A stretch of DNA of 14,896 nt, taken from Prevotellaceae bacterium. GTDB lineage: Bacteria > Bacteroidota > Bacteroidia > Bacteroidales > Bacteroidaceae. The translations under genes were made by a program, and so were the position numbers. Below are positions 12,740 through 14,896 of this stretch, in pieces. Within the stretch, counting starts at the first letter, position 1. Each line of letters starts with the position of its first letter. The notes under the pieces were generated by a model that saw only the letters and a list, made by a program, of their open reading frames with translations, searched no databases and was not told the origin of the DNA. The stretch is taken from positions 1 to 14,896 of the forward strand of contig JAJPYW010000226.1 in NCBI GenBank assembly GCA_021204715.1, written 5' to 3'.

Positions 12740-14896
12740 TCCTTGGTTTGTTTGATGTGAAAAAACAGGGCGTATAACGTAGGTATGAAAAGCAGTGTGA
12801 TGAGGGTACTGAGCAACAACCCGCCCATGATGGCCGCGGCCAATGAACCGAACATGGCGTCGGAAAGAAGCGGTATCATACCCAAGATGGTGGTGAGCGA
12901 CGCCATCATCACCGGACGCAGACGACTCTGCGCGCTGTCAATCAACGCCGTGACCGGCTCCACCCCTTGGCTCAACTGCAAGGTAATCTCATCCATCAGC
13001 ACAATGCCGTTCTTGATGAGCATGCCTATCAGTCCCAAGGTACCCACAATGGCCACGAAGTTGAACACTTTGCCCGTAATGAGCATCACGGCCACCACCC
13101 CCACGAATACCATGGGAATACAGCAGAAGATGATGGCGGGCTTGCGGTAGTCCTTGAACACCATGATGAGGATGGCAATCATCAGGATAACGGCCAGGGG
13201 GAAGTTTTTGAAGAGGTATTTCATCGACTTGTCGCTGGCTATCTTCTCGCCCTGCCACAGCAGGGAGTAGCCTTCGGGCAACGGAATCTGTTCTATCTGC
13301 CCGGCAATGGCCAAGCGCGCCTTCTCGGTCTCTATACCCGGTGCGGGCGAACATTGCACGCGCCGGCTGCGCTGCCCGTTATAGCGGGGGACTACCGGGT
13401 CTTCCCAACGGATGTCTACCCTCTTGCTCACCTGTTTCAACGGCGTACTTCCCATGAGCGACTCCACCAAGTCCTCTTTCGACAAGGTACCGGCCCGTAG
13501 CTTCACCAACATCTCTTCCGAGAGCAGGCCACCCAAAGAGGGCAACGAGGAGAAGACTTGCGCGTTGTTCAAATCCTCCACCGCTTCCCCCTTTTCATCG
13601 AGACTTTTCAGGTAGATGTTGTTCTTGTGGATGCCTTCGTAGAAAGAGCCGATGGGAATGCCCCCCGTGGCCGAAAGCAGGGAAACGCTCACATCGTTGC
13701 GGCTCAAGCCCAACGCGCGGGCGGCAGGCTGGTCGTATTCCACGGTGAGCACCGGTACCGGTGGTTCCCAGTCGGTGGTGATGAGGTACACTTCCGGCGA
13801 CCTCTCCATCACGGCGCGGGCGCTGTCGGCCAAGCGGGCCAATACGGCCGGGTCAGGTCCCAAGAACTGTGCCTCGATGGGGTATTTCTTGAACATGAGG
13901 TTATACCGTTTCAGCTTCACGTAAGCATCGGGATAGGCGGCGGTGAGGTAATCTTGTATCTCGTCCAAATTGGCCACCAACGCGCGGGGCGATGTGAAGT
14001 CGACAATCAACTCGCCGTATGCGAGCGAAGGGTTGGCGATGCTCCTTACCAAGTTGTAACGCCCCGGCGTGCCACCTATGGAAGTGGTCACGTGGGTAAC
14101 TTCCTTGCGTGTTTTCAGATAGCTTTCTATCTCGGCCAAGTCGTGTTCCACCCGTGTGTAGTTGTTCCCTTCGGGCAACTTGTACTCCATATAGAGCTGG
14201 TTGTACACCATATCGGGAAAGAAGCCCTGCCGGGTGAAGCGGTATCCCCACAACGACAGGAGCAGCAACACCACCATGGTGCAGACAAAGCCCCAACGGT
14301 GTGCCAGTCCGAAGCGCAGGGCAGCCCGCAAGGCGGCATACACCCTGCCGTTGTAGACACGCCTCCCTGTAGCCTCCTCCAAGGCCGGACGCAAGTAACG
14401 GTTGGCCATAAGCGGCACGTGCACCAACGCCAACACCCAGCTGAGCAACAGTGAGACCGCGAGGACAATGAAGAGGTCGCGCACGTAGACACCGGCTGTA
14501 TCGGGCGAGAGGAAGATAGGCAAGAAAGCGATGATGGCTATCAAAGTGGCCCCCAATAAAGGCATGGCCGTCTGCCGCCCGATGGAGGTCAATGCCTCTT
14601 TACGGGGTTTACCCGCCTTCAAGTCTACCAGAATGCCGTCCACAATCACGATGGCGTTGTCAACCAGCATGCCCATGGCTAATACGAAGGCCGCCAAAGA
14701 GACGCGCTGCATGGTACCGTTCATGGAATACAAAAACAGGAACGAGCCGAATACGGTTACAATCAAGCTGATGCCGATAATGACGCCGCTGCGGAAACCC
14801 ATGGCAATCATCAATATCAACACTACAATGGCTACCGACTCTAACAAGTTGACGACGAATGTACCCAAAGACTGGCTCACCCTTTCAGGCTGGTAG
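12736..14896 (-). CDS. RND efflux pump permease, C-terminal part (5' end outside window)
   Basis: Inner-membrane proton-driven pump subunit of the AcrB superfamily. The frame is open to the window edge, so the GTG at 14880 is internal; about 719 residues are visible of a family length near 1,000-1,070, and the N-terminal helix, pore domain and start lie outside. The visible part holds TM segments 2-6 (from LESVAIVVLILMIAMGF), with the TM4 motif GMLVDNAIVIVDG, the second periplasmic pore/docking domain, and the C-terminal TM bundle (NFPLAVILMIAILIMVF, VAIVGTLGLIGMLIKNGIVLMDE and FIPTLYALFF). Only the first of the two TM4 aspartates of AcrB is kept; the second is Asn. The gene precedes and overlaps the TolC-like gene. 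No adaptor (MFP) gene is in the window; it is expected upstream. Confidence 0.95.
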   Translation of the reverse strand, partial: YQPERVSQSLGTFVVNLLESVAIVVLILMIAMGFRSGVIIGISLIVTVFGSFLFLYSMNGTMQRVSLAAFVLAMGMLVDNAIVIVDGILVDLKAGKPRKEALTSIGRQTAMPLLGATLIAIIAFLPIFLSPDTAGVYVRDLFIVLAVSLLLSWVLALVHVPLMANRYLRPALEEATGRRVYNGRVYAALRAALRFGLAHRWGFVCTMVVLLLLSLWGYRFTRQGFFPDMVYNQLYMEYKLPEGNNYTRVEHDLAEIESYLKTRKEVTHVTTSIGGTPGRYNLVRSIANPSLAYGELIVDFTSPRALVANLDEIQDYLTAAYPDAYVKLKRYNLMFKKYPIEAQFLGPDPAVLARLADSARAVMERSPEVYLITTDWEPPVPVLTVEYDQPAARALGLSRNDVSVSLLSATGGIPIGSFYEGIHKNNIYLKSLDEKGEAVEDLNNAQVFSSLPSLGGLLSEEMLVKLRAGTLSKEDLVESLMGSTPLKQVSKRVDIRWEDPVVPRYNGQRSRRVQCSPAPGIETEKARLAIAGQIEQIPLPEGYSLLWQGEKIASDKSMKYLFKNFPLAVILMIAILIMVFKDYRKPAIIFCCIPMVFVGVVAVMLITGKVFNFVAIVGTLGLIGMLIKNGIVLMDEITLQLSQGVEPVTALIDSAQSRLRPVMMASLTTILGMIPLLSDAMFGSLAAAIMGGLLLSTLITLLFIPTLYALFFHIKQTKE

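Noticed and set aside
13558..14454. Plus-strand ORF opposite the RND permease
   Set aside because: Histidine- and glutamine-rich shadow translation without domain signature.

Overview
The window looks like chromosomal DNA of a Bacteroidales bacterium, probably Bacteroidaceae-like, with base composition that by eye is GC-rich for that group. Three things point there. The protein families are typical: an arginine decarboxylase next to argB and an ECF sigma gene, a secreted esterase, a PqqL-like M16 protease and an RND/TolC pump. Several gene starts are preceded by the Bacteroides-type -7 box TAnnTTTG rather than E. coli-type boxes. Shine-Dalgarno sequences are largely absent. The exact genus cannot be fixed from sequence reading alone.

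Left part (1-3874, + strand): the 3' end of speA (biosynthetic arginine decarboxylase), then argB after only 24 bp with a GTG start. A hairpin plus short T run follows. Next comes an ECF sigma factor, whose own ECF-type promoter lies just before its ATG, and an overlapping small single-TM protein in the position of an anti-sigma factor. A YgjP-type zinc metallohydrolase closes this block. Middle-left (3999-5721): a small membrane-anchored hypothetical protein (-) and a secreted CE1-like esterase (+) diverge from a shared promoter region with overlapping -7 boxes.

Intergenic island (5722-6438): about 700 bp without a convincing gene, but dense in structure. It holds a composite hairpin built on two AGCGGCCGCT palindromes, a possible terminator or attenuator, and a nested palindrome made of six ACATTCG cores in mirror-symmetric spacing. 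It also holds two REP-like hairpins and a MITE-like element of about 140 bp with TGTGTCAAAA/TTTTGACACA ends. This is the least explained part of the window.

Right part (6439-14896, all - strand): a secreted M16 zinc protease with two tandem M16 units, a YegS-like lipid kinase, a MiaA-family tRNA dimethylallyltransferase with a variant sequence, a TolC-type outer-membrane channel, and an RND pump permease cut off by the window edge. The pump and channel overlap by 4 bp (ATGA) and surely form one efflux operon; the periplasmic adaptor is probably upstream, outside the window. Most genes are ordinary core or conserved genes. No complete novel system is evident; the repeat island and the autoregulated sigma module are the best leads.
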